Shown here in pieces: positions 25,996 through 35,990 of a stretch of DNA of 64,000 nt. Under the pieces are notes generated by a model, which was given only the letters and a program-made list of their open reading frames with translations, had not been told where the DNA came from and searched no databases. Both the position numbers and the translations under genes were made by a program. Source of the DNA: Nostoc sp. UHCC 0302 (lineage in GTDB: Bacteria > Cyanobacteriota > Cyanobacteriia > Cyanobacteriales > Nostocaceae); the NCBI RefSeq assembly GCF_038096175.1, contig NZ_CP151099.1, positions 7,480,001 to 7,544,000 of the forward strand, written 5' to 3'. The stretch's first letter is position 1. Every line of letters starts with the position of its first letter.

Positions 25996-26898
25996 CTATT
26001 CAGCAGGTTTGTTACTAGCTCGATTTGCACGCGCCTCAGCTGAAGCCATTACCTCGTCGATATTCTCTAGCATTTCGCCAGGGAAGTTTTCTAAAACCCT
26101 GGTAGAAAGAGCAACGCGACCTTTACCTTCATCCAAGTCAATAATTACAGCTTTAATTGGCTGACCAATTTGAAAAACTTTTTCTAGAGATTCAATAAAT
26201 TTTTGGCTTACTTGCTTGATGTGAAGTAAAGCGCTCATCCCATCCAAATCTACAAATACGCCAAAAGGTTTGATGCCACTAACTTTGCCTTCCACCAGTT
26301 GACCTAGTTCTAACAAGTTGAAGTTGCTGGAACGTGCAGCTAATCGCTGAGAAAGGATGAGTTTGTTGTTGCTGCGGTTAATTTCTAAAAACCCAGCACT
26401 GAGAGTTTGACCTTTAAGTGCTTCTAAATTATCGCGCTCTGCGAGGTGCGATCGCGGAATAAATCCCCGCAAAGAAAGTATATCAACAGTTACACCACCC
26501 TTATTTACACCCGTGACTCGTACTTGTACAGTCTGGGCATCTTCTTGCATTTTTGCTAGTCGTTCCCAAATGTGTTGAATTTCTAACTGTTTTCGCGACA
26601 GGGTTACTTGTCCCTCGGCATCTTGATCTCGAATAATTAAAAACTCCAGATCCTCTTGCAATGGCAGCACCTCCGATAAATCTGTCACTGCTCTCAAAGA
26701 AGCCTCATCGCGGGGAAGAAAAGCTGACGACTTGCCACCAATATCAACATAGGCTCCATCATGGTCAAGTTGAAATACCTTGCCATGTACAACCTGTCCC
26801 TTTTGAAACTGGTAGTCGTGTTTTTCTAATGCTTTGGCAAAATCGTCCATTGAAAAAGACGAATTGGCTGTTTGAGAAAGTTTTGATTCGGAGTTCAT
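25996..26898 (-). CDS. S1 RNA-binding domain protein (ribosomal protein S1-like, Rps1b)
   Basis: 300 residues from ATG 26898 (MNSESKLS). Three S1 motifs: GQVVHGKVFQLDHDGAYVDIG (about 32-105), VRVTGVNKGGVTVDILSLRGFIPRSHL (about 120-185) and GQLVEGKVSGIKPFGVFVDL (about 200-270). The frame continues upstream to an ATG at 26928, but that start lies inside an 18-bp inverted repeat and is disfavoured. Cyanobacteria carry short S1-like proteins that bind mRNA leaders and take part in translation initiation. It follows the dienelactone hydrolase gene on the same strand. Confidence 0.85.
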   Translation of the reverse strand: MNSESKLSQTANSSFSMDDFAKALEKHDYQFQKGQVVHGKVFQLDHDGAYVDIGGKSSAFLPRDEASLRAVTDLSEVLPLQEDLEFLIIRDQDAEGQVTLSRKQLEIQHIWERLAKMQEDAQTVQVRVTGVNKGGVTVDILSLRGFIPRSHLAERDNLEALKGQTLSAGFLEINRSNNKLILSQRLAARSSNFNLLELGQLVEGKVSGIKPFGVFVDLDGMSALLHIKQVSQKFIESLEKVFQIGQPIKAVIIDLDEGKGRVALSTRVLENFPGEMLENIDEVMASAEARANRASNKPAE

Positions 26899-26923
26899 GA
26901 CGATTGAAGATAAATTGTTATTT

Positions 26924-26972
26924 GTCAAATGTCATTTGTCATCCTAATAAGCCGTGACAAATGACATTTGAC
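26924..26972. repeat. Perfect 18-bp inverted repeat
   Basis: GTCAAATGTCATTTGTCA (26924-26941) and its exact inverse (26955-26972) with a 13-bp loop. It lies between two minus-strand genes and may end the dienelactone hydrolase transcript or be a small dispersed palindromic element. Confidence 0.6.
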
Positions 26973-27009
26973 GACCTTAATGGGAAGTATGCACCGGCTG
27001 CCTAAGTTT

Positions 27010-27750
27010 TCAGACCAGTTGACCAAAGAGTTGTTTTACCTGTTCCCAAGCATCAGCAGCGGCTTTAGGATTATAGCTGCCACGATGGTCACAGAAAAAT
27101 CCGTGATCAGCTCCATCGTAGCGAAACACACGATGCGGAATTTTATATTTTTCTAACTCTGCTGCAATTTCATCTACCTGCTCCTGGGGAATACTGGCAT
27201 CTTTTGTACCAAAGAAGGCATAAACTGTGCCTGTAATTTCGTTTGTGCGAGTCACGGTAGGAGCGCCACCTCCTGGTGTACGAGAGGTAATGCCTGCACC
27301 GTAAAAGGAAGCAGTAGCTTTGACATCTGGTAAGGTGGCAGCAAGATATGCTACATGACCGCCAAAGCAGAAGCCAATAACGCCAAAGCCATCTTTTTTC
27401 ACTTGGGGCAGGCTTTTGAGATAATCAATTGCTAGCTGGATATCGCTTAATAACTCTGATGCTTGAGTTTGCGAAGCGTAATTTCTCCCCGTTTCAATAT
27501 CTTCCGGGGTATAGCCAGTTTCAAAACCAGGGGCTTGACGTTGAAAGATTGCAGGTGCGATCGCCACATACCCTTCCTTAGCAATCCGTTCTGTAACTTC
27601 TCGAATATGAATGTTGACACCAAAAATCTCTTGCAATACAACAACTCCTGGGTAAGAACCTGGTTCTTTGGGCTGTGCCAAATAAGCAGCTATTTGCAAA
27701 TCATCTTGCAAAAGTTTAACTGTTGTAGTGTCGATTGCTCGCTCTGTCAT
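27010..27750 (-). CDS. Dienelactone hydrolase family protein
   Basis: 246 residues. Alpha/beta hydrolase of the DLH family: nucleophile Cys128 in GFCFGG, acidic residue in FFGTKDASIP and histidine in DGADHGFFCDHRG. Glu41 in LQEIFGVN is the family's Cys-activating glutamate. Family members hydrolyse dienelactones or related lactones and esters; the cyanobacterial substrate is not known. Soluble, no signal peptide. Divergent from the GntR gene. Confidence 0.93.
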   Translation of the reverse strand: MTERAIDTTTVKLLQDDLQIAAYLAQPKEPGSYPGVVVLQEIFGVNIHIREVTERIAKEGYVAIAPAIFQRQAPGFETGYTPEDIETGRNYASQTQASELLSDIQLAIDYLKSLPQVKKDGFGVIGFCFGGHVAYLAATLPDVKATASFYGAGITSRTPGGGAPTVTRTNEITGTVYAFFGTKDASIPQEQVDEIAAELEKYKIPHRVFRYDGADHGFFCDHRGSYNPKAAADAWEQVKQLFGQLV

Positions 27751-27961
27751 AATAATTTTTACCAGTGCTGTGTGATTAGCCGTGTGATTATTTGATATAA
27801 CTATGCCAGTGTGTCAAGACTATTTCCCATTAAATTATCAATTACCTACAGTGAGCGCATTAAAAATTTCTACCAGAAAAACTTCATGTCTAAATAAAAT
27901 ATTTGACATTTAGCAAAGGCAGCTGGTCACTTGCCACCACTAGTATTTAGGAGGTTTAGTG

Positions 27962-28945
27962 ATGATTCAATTCCGTATTCAGCCTGACAGTGAAATTCCC
28001 GCATCAACCCAGCTGTTTAACCAAATCCGGTTTGCGATCGCCTCCCGGCAATATCCACCTGGATACAAATTGCCAAGCACACGCGCGTTAGCAATGCAGA
28101 CTGGATTACATCGCAATACTATCAGCAAAGTTTACCGCCAGCTAGAAGAAGACGGATTTGTTGAGAGTCTTGCTGGTTCAGGTATTTATGTCCGCGCTCA
28201 AGGTCATGAGGGTGGTAGCAGGCTGCAATCGCCAGTTTTCAAACAACATCCCAATGCCTATAAAATTGTCCAACAAGCACTGGACGAATTACTCTCTCAA
28301 GAATGTTCACTAAATCAAGCCCGGGAGATATTTCTGGCAGAAGTTGACTGGCGCTTGCGCTGTAGTGCGCGGGTGTTTGTAGCAGCACCATCTCAAGACA
28401 TTGGGGTGGGTGAGTTAATGGTGTACGAATTAGAAGAAGCCCTGAAAATTCCGATTCAATTGGTAGCAATGGAAGAATTAGCAGCGGTGTTAGATAAAAC
28501 TACCTCTGCTACAGTGGTCACAAGTCGCTATTTCATTAATGATGTAGAAGAAATCGTTGCGCCGAAAGCTGTACGGGTGATTCCTCTTGATATCTATGAC
28601 TACAGTAAAGAACTCAACCTGCTAAAAACGCTACCAAAAGATAGCTGTGTCGGTATAGTTAGCCTTAGTTCTGGAATTGGCCGCCAAGCAGAAGTTATCC
28701 TCCACGGTTTACGTGGTGATGAACTACTTATAATGACTTCCCAACCAAAAGATAATTACAAACTCCAGGCGATTGTTAAGCGGGCTGAAGTAATTATCAG
28801 CGATTTAGCCAGTTACGCGGGGGTGCAAGCAGCGGTGCAAGCAGCTGATGAAGATATTATCCGCCCACCTAAGCTGATTAAGGTTCAAAATTATATTGGC
28901 ACAGAGTCAATTAACTTACTAAAACGAGAACTAGGTTTGATTTAA
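27962..28945 (+). CDS. GntR-family transcriptional regulator
   Basis: 327 residues from ATG 27962, with AGGAGG 8 bp upstream (a GTG at 27959 is the alternative). N-terminal winged helix of the GntR type: PASTQLFNQIRFAIASRQYPPGYKLPSTRALAMQTGLHRNTISK, split over residues about 12-75. The C-terminal domain (about 100-320) has no aminotransferase signature; it looks like a periplasmic-binding-type or otherwise unusual sensor (VVTSRYFINDVEEIV, VGIVSLSSGIGRQAEVIL). Ligand unknown. A hairpin AGACGCGCC / GGCGCGTCT (28951-28970) follows the stop. Confidence 0.85.
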   Translation: MIQFRIQPDSEIPASTQLFNQIRFAIASRQYPPGYKLPSTRALAMQTGLHRNTISKVYRQLEEDGFVESLAGSGIYVRAQGHEGGSRLQSPVFKQHPNAYKIVQQALDELLSQECSLNQAREIFLAEVDWRLRCSARVFVAAPSQDIGVGELMVYELEEALKIPIQLVAMEELAAVLDKTTSATVVTSRYFINDVEEIVAPKAVRVIPLDIYDYSKELNLLKTLPKDSCVGIVSLSSGIGRQAEVILHGLRGDELLIMTSQPKDNYKLQAIVKRAEVIISDLASYAGVQAAVQAADEDIIRPPKLIKVQNYIGTESINLLKRELGLI

Positions 28946-28950
28946 AGTAG

Positions 28951-28970
28951 AGACGCGCCACGGCGCGTCT
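28951..28970. terminator. Hairpin after GntR gene
   Basis: 9-bp GC-rich stem AGACGCGCC / GGCGCGTCT with a 2-nt loop, 6 bp after the GntR stop. There is no T-run, so terminator activity is inferred only. Confidence 0.4.
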
Positions 28971-29094
28971 GTAAAAGGTCAAGAGTCAAGAATTCAAAGG
29001 AAAATTGGGTGAGACTAGTTTCCTCCACCCATATTTTCATTCTTGCCAATTACGAATTACGAACTTGTATTGAGCGTAGCCGAAATATTACGAA

Positions 29095-30015
29095 TTAATA
29101 TGCTTGTGGCTGTGGCGCGTTAATTTGCAAAAACTCTTGTACCCGCCGTAGATAAGTTTGAGCATCTTCCAACATCGGAAAATGGGCTGTACCAGGAATG
29201 ACAACAAACTCAACTTTGTCATTGAGTGCTGCTGCTTGACGCCCCATATCGGCTGGAATAATCTTGTCATACTCTCCCGCTACCAACAGAGTCGGCACTG
29301 TCAGTTTGGCAAACTCCCCCGGCATTAATTCGGATTGTGCCTTACTCACCGAAGTAAAAATTGTACCTAAAGCTGCATCATAATCTGCTTCAAGAAAATC
29401 TTGCAAAAAAGCTTTACGCTCAGAATTTGGGATCGGGCTATGGAGAAACCTAGCCATAAACATCCGGTCAACCAACGGTATTTTTCCTAACCACTTGGGA
29501 CGGAATTTAACTACATAACCACCAAATTTATGAAAGGCAGTAAAGGCTTTTTCATCGTATTCAAAAATGCCGCTACAGGTTAAAATCCCTCGTTCAACTC
29601 GTTGAGGATAGCGGTTAAAAAATAAAGTAGCAATAGATGCACCCATCGAATGAGCATTTATATAAACACGCTGAAGATGCAACTCATCAAGCAAAGCTGC
29701 CAAATCCTCAACGTATTCCTCTAATTCATAGGTTAATTCTCTGATCGCCTTTGACTCTTCTTGAAGAGACTCAGACTCGGCAACAGATTCACTTGCTTGG
29801 ACTATGGTTGGCTTACCACTAGAACGTCCAAATCCTCTTAAATCGTAGAGTAAACAATCAAATTGCTCTGATAAAGCATCAGCAGTGCTTTTCCAGTACC
29901 TAGCAGAACCAGCCCAACCGTGGATGAACAACATCACTGGCTTTTCTGATGAACCAGACGGTTTTTTCACCCACTCGTAGTAATGATCAACGCCACGAAC
30001 ATTGATGTAAGGCAT
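29095..30015 (-). CDS. Alpha/beta-fold hydrolase
   Basis: 306 residues. FIHGWAGSARYW forms the oxyanion loop, AHSMGAS the nucleophile elbow, AGEYDKIIP contains the acid and PGTAHFPMLED the catalytic histidine. A helical insertion with an acidic run (ESVAESESLQEESKAIREL) extends the region after the second strand. No signal peptide. The substrate is unknown. A tandem heptamer repeat tract starts just upstream of its start codon. Confidence 0.85.
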   Translation of the reverse strand: MPYINVRGVDHYYEWVKKPSGSSEKPVMLFIHGWAGSARYWKSTADALSEQFDCLLYDLRGFGRSSGKPTIVQASESVAESESLQEESKAIRELTYELEEYVEDLAALLDELHLQRVYINAHSMGASIATLFFNRYPQRVERGILTCSGIFEYDEKAFTAFHKFGGYVVKFRPKWLGKIPLVDRMFMARFLHSPIPNSERKAFLQDFLEADYDAALGTIFTSVSKAQSELMPGEFAKLTVPTLLVAGEYDKIIPADMGRQAAALNDKVEFVVIPGTAHFPMLEDAQTYLRRVQEFLQINAPQPQAY

Positions 30016-30017
30016 TT

Positions 30018-30089
30018 GTCAAAAGTCAAAAGTCTATAGTCAAAAGTCTATAGTCAAAAGTCCATAGTCAAAAGTCAAAAATCAAAAGT
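30018..30089. repeat. Tandem short repeats (STRR type)
   Basis: Units of about 14 bp, TATAGTCAAAAGTC with small variants, repeated four to five times directly upstream of the hydrolase start. Such heptamer-based tandem repeats are characteristic of heterocystous cyanobacteria. Confidence 0.7.
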
Positions 30090-30225
30090 ATTTTATTTTG
30101 AATAGTAGTCGTTCATGGTAGAAACTCCCTACAGCCCTTCGGGTATCCTACGGCAGGCGTAAGCCTCTCCCCTTGGGAAAAGACTGCGCTAACTCCCCTT
30201 GACTGTTGACTCTTGACTTTTGAAC

Positions 30226-30268
30226 GCTACTTGCTCCACTTGGGGAAACCCTAAGTGGAGCAAGTAGC
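30226..30268 (-). terminator. Strong hairpin downstream of clpX
   Basis: 16-bp perfect arms GCTACTTGCTCCACTT (30226-30241) and inverse (30253-30268), further extended by GGG/CCC. It lies 16 bp past the clpX stop and probably ends or stabilises the clp transcript, though no T-run follows. Confidence 0.5.
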
Positions 30269-30284
30269 TGCCCTTGACTCTAAA

Positions 30285-31625
30285 TTATGCTGATTCTGGT
30301 TTCGGTAATGACGAGGGATGCACTATTAGTTCCGCAGTAGATCGTTTCTCTACCATCTCCCGTGTTACCGTGCAGCGTGTCACGTCTTTACGGGACGGTA
30401 ATTCATACATTACATCCAACATCAGTTCTTCTACAATACCCCGCAGCGCTCTGGCTCCAGTTTTGCGACGGTAAGCTTCTTGAGCGATCGCCCGCAAAGC
30501 CTCTGGTTTAAAGTCTAACTGAACGTTGTCCATCTTCAGCAGTTTTTGATACTGCTTGACTAAGGCGCTACGTGGTTGGGTGAGAATCGCCATCAGCGCT
30601 TCTTCATCTAGCGGATCTACTACCGCGACCATTGGCACTCGTCCAATAAATTCTGGAATCATGCCAAACTTTACTAGGTCATCCGGTTCTAGATGACGAA
30701 GAGTATCTGCTGCTCGCTTCTCCTTAGATTGCCCTTCTCCAGGTTGTACAAAGCCGATCGCTTTTTTCCCAACTCTTTGATCTACAACCTTCTCTAAGCC
30801 GACGAAAGCCCCACCACAGACGAACAAGATATTACTGGTATCAATCTGGATGCAGTCTTGATAGGGGTGCTTCCGTCCTCCTTGGGGTGGTACGTTGGCG
30901 ATCGTTCCCTCTAACATTTTCAGCAAAGCCTGCTGGACACCTTCGCCAGAAACGTCGCGGGTAATCGAGGGGTTTTCGCTCTTGCGGGCAATCTTGTCAA
31001 TCTCATCGATGTAGATAATTCCTCGCTGCGCTTCTTCCACATCTAAATCTGCCACTTGCAGCAGCCGCAGTAAGATATTCTCCACATCCTCTCCCACATA
31101 CCCCGCTTCTGTCAGTGTTGTGGCATCAGCGACAGCAAAGGGGACATCGAGAATTTTTGCTAGGGTTTGGGCTAGGAGAGTTTTGCCGCAACCAGTCGGT
31201 CCAATTAACAAAATATTGGACTTTTGCAGTTCTATCGCATCATCCGTGCCAGCTTTGCCACTGGCTTTAGACTGAATGACTGCCAACCGTTTGTAGTGGT
31301 TGTAAACTGCAACTGACAACACTTTCTTGGCTTCATCTTGACCAATAACGTGTTCGTCTAAATACTTTTTAATCTCTCTTGGTTTAGGTATTTGATTAAA
31401 CGAGAGATTAGAGGAGCGGCCGCGGCGTTTTTGAGGTGGTTCTGACCGTGGTGCTGGTTGCGCTGCTGCACCATTCGTGTCGAGTAACTCCTCATCTAGT
31501 ATTTCATTACACAAGTCTACGCATTCATCGCAGATGTAGACTCCCGGCCCCGCGATTAATTTACGCACCTGCTCTTGAGACTTGCCACAAAATGAACATT
31601 TTAAATGGGAGTCGTACTTAGACAT
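30285..31625 (-). CDS. clpX: ATP-dependent Clp protease ATP-binding subunit ClpX
   Basis: 446 residues. N-terminal zinc finger with Cys10, Cys13, Cys32 and Cys35 (CSFCG, CDEC), then the AAA+ core with Walker A GPTGCGKT (142-149), Walker [11 protein letters not shown], pore loop GYVGED and the sensor regions (EFIGRVP, TGARALR). The hexamer unfolds tagged substrates into ClpP. Directly downstream of clpP (10-bp gap) and co-transcribed with it. Confidence 0.98.
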   Translation of the reverse strand: MSKYDSHLKCSFCGKSQEQVRKLIAGPGVYICDECVDLCNEILDEELLDTNGAAAQPAPRSEPPQKRRGRSSNLSFNQIPKPREIKKYLDEHVIGQDEAKKVLSVAVYNHYKRLAVIQSKASGKAGTDDAIELQKSNILLIGPTGCGKTLLAQTLAKILDVPFAVADATTLTEAGYVGEDVENILLRLLQVADLDVEEAQRGIIYIDEIDKIARKSENPSITRDVSGEGVQQALLKMLEGTIANVPPQGGRKHPYQDCIQIDTSNILFVCGGAFVGLEKVVDQRVGKKAIGFVQPGEGQSKEKRAADTLRHLEPDDLVKFGMIPEFIGRVPMVAVVDPLDEEALMAILTQPRSALVKQYQKLLKMDNVQLDFKPEALRAIAQEAYRRKTGARALRGIVEELMLDVMYELPSRKDVTRCTVTREMVEKRSTAELIVHPSSLPKPESA

Positions 31626-31634
31626 ACCAGCCTC

Positions 31635-32333
31635 TTATTTCAGAATGGTGACGTTTTCCCCTGCTGTGGGAAGATTTTGTCTGGAAATGACCTGATCGAT
31701 CAAACCGTAGTTCTTCGCCTCTTCTGCCGACATGAAAAAGTCGCGCTCAGTATCTGCTTCTATTCTTTCTAAGGGTTGACCAGTATGGTGAGATAGTAAC
31801 TGATTCAAGTTCGCCTTAATGTAAAGAATTTCTCTGGCTTGAATTTCTATGTCAATGGCTTGCCCTTGAGCGCCACCAAGTGGTTGGTGAATCATAATCC
31901 GGGAATCGGGTAGAGACATTCGCTTTCCCGCAGTTCCGGCTGTTAACAAAAATGCCCCCATGCTCGCGGCTAATCCAAAACAGATGGTAACAACATCGGG
32001 ACGAATCTGCTGTATTGTATCATAAATTGCCATACCTGCGTAGACAGAGCCGCCAGGAGAATTTATGTACAGTTGTATATCCTTTTCTGAGTCTTCAGCA
32101 TCCAGAAATAACAACTGAGCCACAATTGAGTTGGCAATGTTGTCGTCTATTGGCGTTCCTAGAAAGATAATCCGCTCTCGCAGCAGGCGGGAGTAGATGT
32201 CAAAAGCTCTTTCTCCCATACCGGATTGTTCTACCACCATCGGCACGATGTTGGTAGGGCTGCTCAAGTGGGAGTTAATGTGTGTTTGGCTCACACTGTT
32301 GATTGGGTAATTTCCCGACTGCGATACAAGCAT
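31635..32333 (-). CDS. clpP: ATP-dependent Clp protease proteolytic subunit ClpP
   Basis: 232 residues. Ser124 in AASMGAF and His149 in MIHQP are the catalytic pair; the Asp is in [18 protein letters not shown]. The N-terminal ~35 residues are an extension relative to the mature core. This is one of several ClpP isoforms in cyanobacteria, and the one coupled to clpX. Its 335-bp distance from tig suggests an own promoter or processing, while clpX follows after 10 bp. Confidence 0.97.
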   Translation of the reverse strand: MLVSQSGNYPINSVSQTHINSHLSSPTNIVPMVVEQSGMGERAFDIYSRLLRERIIFLGTPIDDNIANSIVAQLLFLDAEDSEKDIQLYINSPGGSVYAGMAIYDTIQQIRPDVVTICFGLAASMGAFLLTAGTAGKRMSLPDSRIMIHQPLGGAQGQAIDIEIQAREILYIKANLNQLLSHHTGQPLERIEADTERDFFMSAEEAKNYGLIDQVISRQNLPTAGENVTILK

Positions 32334-32668
32334 AGAAGAACGATTGACAGTAAGTTGTACAGGTAGCAGCGATCGCTTTGCTCAGACCAAAGGCTGGCGC
32401 TGCCTTTTTTATAAATGAAATTTTGATTTTTAGCTACGTGTTAACCATTATGCCTCATATAAATTCTTCTCGTGCAACACAGGGTCAAGCTAAGGCAGTC
32501 ACAGGCGTGGCTATTTATTAAAACTTCTTTAATTATTCTGACTTCATCAGCGCTAGATGTTGACAAAGAGAGCAAAAGAGGAATTTTTAATTTTTCTTCC
32601 TTTCTTAGCTTACCCATTTCACCAGTCCTAAGTTAAAGGACTGGTGAATATGTGACCGTAGGAATAGT
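32334..32668. other. tig-clpP spacer with two hairpins
   Basis: An 11-bp stem TTCACCAGTCC / GGACTGGTGAA (32618-32648) lies just past the tig stop. AAAGGC / GCCTTT (32389-32407) followed by a T-run reads as a terminator on the plus strand, opposite to the flanking genes. A promoter for clpPX probably lies in between. No gene seen. Confidence 0.45.
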
Positions 32669-34102
32669 CTATTGCCCTTCTGTTGCTTCTGTAGAATCTG
32701 TGCCGCTTTCCTCTTCAGGTGGAGGTGCATCTGCCAAAGCTGCTTCTGCCTCCGGTTCCTCTGTAGAACTCAAGGAACCTTCCGGGACAAGTTCAACTGA
32801 TGAGTGTTCTAAGAGCCAATCAATGATTTTTTCTGTTAACAGTTCGTTTTCTACCACTGATTGCAGTCTTTCTTCATCAACCTCTTGATCCGAGTACTGC
32901 TGCAACAATTCTGTGACTCTAGCTTGGATTTCTTCTGTTGTCACCTCGATGGATTCGCGTTTAGCAACTTCGCGCAAAGACAAGGAGCGCTTTAGGCGTT
33001 CAATTGCTTCAGTACGCGATCGCTCCCGCAACTGAGGAATAATATCTTGGGTAAACAACTTTCTCACATCCAGCCCCTGTTGAGAAAGCCGCATTGCTGT
33101 TTGCGTAAGCATTGCATCTACTTCTTGCTCAATCAAAGTTGCTGGCAAGTCAACTTCCACGTGCTTGAGCAGTTCAGCTAATAGAGCTTCTTGTTTGTTG
33201 CTTTTAGTTTTTTCGTCAGCTTCTTTTTGATATCGTTCTTCTAAAGAAGCACGCAATTCCGCTAAGGTCTCGAAATCACTGACATCATTGGCGAAGTCGT
33301 CATTTAATTCCGGTAGCTCTTTTTCTTTGAGTTCTTTAATAGTCACCGTAAAGATGGCTGCTTTTCCAGCTAACTCTTCGTTGACATATGGGTCTGGGAA
33401 CTGAGCCGAAACTTCTTTGGTTTCTCCTGGATTCAGCCCCAATATTCCAGAGACAAAACCCGGAATAAACTTATCTTCTTGCAACTCCAGTTGAAAATCA
33501 GTTGCTTCTCCTCCTGGAATGGGCGTTGGTTCAGCTGTCTCGTCTTCACCTTCAGCTTTCACCAATAGACCTTTAAAATCGACTACAGCCACATCACCAA
33601 TTTGGGCTGCACGTCCTTCCACTGGAATCAAGGTTGCTAATTCTTCACGTTCTTTTTCTAGAGCGTTTTCAACTTGAGTTGGATCGTACTTTATTTCCTC
33701 GGCTGTGGCTCGTAAATCGGTGTACTGCACTAGATTTACTTCTGGTTCCACATCAACCGCAGCAGAAATCGTCAGGGGTTTTCCTGGTTCATAATTATTG
33801 ATCAATTCCTCATAAGAGGAACGCAATTGCGGCTGACCAATAGCCTGAATAGCTTCTTGTTTAACGGCTTGCTCAATGCCGTCTTGAATTAGTTCTTCTA
33901 GCGCTGCTGCCTTGATTCGTGTGATGCCTAGTCGCTGTAGCAATATCGGTCGAGGTACTTTGCCTTTGCGAAACCCAGGAATATTGGCAGTACTAGCTAA
34001 ATTTTTAATAACCTGTTCGTAAGTTTGCTTTGTAGTTTCTGGTGTAATCTCTATTTCCAGACCGATTTGGCTGGCGGGAAGTTTCTCCTGGGTGACTTTC
34101 AT
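32669..34102 (-). CDS. tig: Trigger factor
   Basis: 477 residues. The N-terminal ribosome-binding domain has the loop signature GFRKGK (43-48). A central FKBP-type peptidyl-prolyl isomerase domain (about 165-250, IGDVAVVDFKG ... FIPGFVSGILGLNPGETKE) and a long helical C-terminal chaperone domain follow. The last 30 residues are acidic and Ala/Pro-rich. It receives nascent chains at the ribosome exit. The tig-clpP-clpX order is widely conserved and links folding with degradation. Confidence 0.97.
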   Translation of the reverse strand: MKVTQEKLPASQIGLEIEITPETTKQTYEQVIKNLASTANIPGFRKGKVPRPILLQRLGITRIKAAALEELIQDGIEQAVKQEAIQAIGQPQLRSSYEELINNYEPGKPLTISAAVDVEPEVNLVQYTDLRATAEEIKYDPTQVENALEKEREELATLIPVEGRAAQIGDVAVVDFKGLLVKAEGEDETAEPTPIPGGEATDFQLELQEDKFIPGFVSGILGLNPGETKEVSAQFPDPYVNEELAGKAAIFTVTIKELKEKELPELNDDFANDVSDFETLAELRASLEERYQKEADEKTKSNKQEALLAELLKHVEVDLPATLIEQEVDAMLTQTAMRLSQQGLDVRKLFTQDIIPQLRERSRTEAIERLKRSLSLREVAKRESIEVTTEEIQARVTELLQQYSDQEVDEERLQSVVENELLTEKIIDWLLEHSSVELVPEGSLSSTEEPEAEAALADAPPPEEESGTDSTEATEGQ

Positions 34103-34946
34103 GCTACGTCTCTATTTTTCTGGTATTTTAAACTCTGAGTACACACAAGACGCGAAAAATCGCGTTTATAGCTTGATGTCTCTAGGCTGGACAGGCGGTA
34201 GGCACAAGGCATAATCTACATCTTAGGATAGTTATCCTGGGGCAGATATCCAGTTTACTGCCAATGGCAAAATACTTGACACTTTACTGCCATAACAATT
34301 AGTAATAAGTCTTAAGCCATTGAGAATTGAGTACTGGCTATTTAGTCACGAATTCATTTTCCAGTGTCTAGCCCTCAATCGCTCAGTACTTAGAACTTAT
34401 TATTCAGAGGGCTAATGCCGTGATATCCTTATTCTCAGCCAGCAGTTCCTCGCTCCAGGGTTATACCATTAGGTGTAACTGTACTTGTGAGATAAAAGCA
34501 TCGCTATTGCCTTACCCCAGATTAATGCTGGCTGATTATATTCCATTTGGATCATAGTACATCCGTCGTTTTAGGAATGCATCACTTTCGAGGTAAATTA
34601 AGCGTTTACTTGACAGGTGAAACACTTGTAAAACGTTTAAGTGCAGATATCTCTACTTTCTCCTGATAGAAGTTTGCTGTATAGTAATATATAGCTTAAA
34701 TTAATCTAAAAATAGAGCGGTGATTGTAGTAAAGTGCAACATTACTTAACTTAGAATAAATATTCTAAAAAATAATAAATGTATTAAATTTAAGTAAAGC
34801 AACTAAGTTAGATAGAAAAAACGTAAGAATATTCAAATTTATTTAAAGAGTTCTATTGCCATTTTTAATTAAACATCTGTACATCTGTTGTAAATCGCAA
34901 ATTGTTACGAAAAATTGCAGATAATCTTTAAAAGGAGGAAGCAAGT
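34103..34946. other. Long intergenic region between divergent tig and asd
   Basis: 840 bp. It contains promoters for both genes and is increasingly AT-rich toward asd (34670-34930). Small AGACGCG-type palindromic sequence lies near 34150-34168. I find no credible ORF, RNA gene or riboswitch signature. Confidence 0.4.
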
Positions 34947-35990
34947 TTGTCGAAATCCTATCGTGTAGCTATTTTGGGAGCAACTGGTGCTGTTGGCACA
35001 GAGTTGCTGGAATTATTGGAACAGCGTTGTTTTCCTGTTGCTGATTTAAAATTATTGGCATCAGAACGGAGTGTAGGGCGATCGCTTCAATTTAAAGGCG
35101 AAAATATCCCAGTAGAGCCAGTAAGCGATCGCGCCTTTGAGGATATAGATTTGGTACTGGCTAGTGCCGGTGGTTCCACATCCAAAACTTGGGCATCAAT
35201 TGCCACCCAAAAGGGCGCAGTTGTAATAGATAACTCTAGCGCCTTTCGGATGAACCCGGAAGTCCCTTTAGTAGTGCCAGAAGTCAACCCACAAGCTGCG
35301 GCTAACCACAAAGGCATTATTGCCAATCCCAATTGCACTACAATTTTATTGACAATGGCTGTGTGGCCATTGCATAAAGTAAAACCAGTGCAACGCATTG
35401 TGGTTTCTACCTACCAATCTGCTAGTGGTGCTGGTGCTAAAGCAATGGCAGAAGTCAAAACCCAAACAAGTGCTATATTACAAGGAAAGTCGCCAGTAGC
35501 TGAGGTATTACCCTACCCGTTGGCATTTAATTTATTCCCACATAACTCCCCACTCAACGATTTGGGATATTGTGAAGAAGAAATGAAAATGGTCAATGAA
35601 ACTCGGAAAATTTTTGGAACGTCGCAGATCAGAATCACTGCAACTTGTGTACGGGTTCCTGTGCTGCGCGCTCATTCTGAAGCAATTAATCTAGAATTTG
35701 AGACTCCCTTTAGTCCAGATGAAGCTAGAGAGATTTTAAGTAACTCTCCAGGAGTGAAATTGCTAGAAGATTGGGGAACTAATCATTTTCCTATGCCAAT
35801 TGAAGCAACTGGTAAAGATGAAGTCTTAGTGGGAAGAATTCGGCAGGACATCTCTCATCCGTGCGGCTTGGAACTGTGGCTATGTGGTGATCAAATTCGC
35901 AAAGGCGCAGCATTAAATGCAGTACAAATTGCCGAGTTGCTAGTAGAAAAAAATTTACTTAAACCTTCCCAAGCATACGTTTCGAGATAG
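34947..35990 (+). CDS. asd: Aspartate-semialdehyde dehydrogenase
   Basis: 347 residues from a TTG start, supported by AAGGAGGAA about 9 bp upstream. Rossmann motif GATGAVG near residue 11, catalytic Cys130 in NPNCTTI, and the histidine in RVPVLRAHSE. It reduces aspartyl phosphate to the semialdehyde, the branch point to lysine/diaminopimelate, threonine and methionine. Followed by dapA and rnj on the same strand, an arrangement common to cyanobacteria, although a 660-bp spacer separates asd from dapA here. Confidence 0.97.
   Translation: MSKSYRVAILGATGAVGTELLELLEQRCFPVADLKLLASERSVGRSLQFKGENIPVEPVSDRAFEDIDLVLASAGGSTSKTWASIATQKGAVVIDNSSAFRMNPEVPLVVPEVNPQAAANHKGIIANPNCTTILLTMAVWPLHKVKPVQRIVVSTYQSASGAGAKAMAEVKTQTSAILQGKSPVAEVLPYPLAFNLFPHNSPLNDLGYCEEEMKMVNETRKIFGTSQIRITATCVRVPVLRAHSEAINLEFETPFSPDEAREILSNSPGVKLLEDWGTNHFPMPIEATGKDEVLVGRIRQDISHPCGLELWLCGDQIRKGAALNAVQIAELLVEKNLLKPSQAYVSR

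Noticed and set aside
20224-26000. attL/attR pair bounding a tRNA-Ser island
   Set aside because: No repeat of the tRNA 3' end (GAATCTCCCCCTCTCC) was seen downstream within the patch, and no integrase gene is present.
27959-27961. GTG as the start of the GntR gene
   Set aside because: The adjacent ATG at 27962 has the better distance from AGGAGG.
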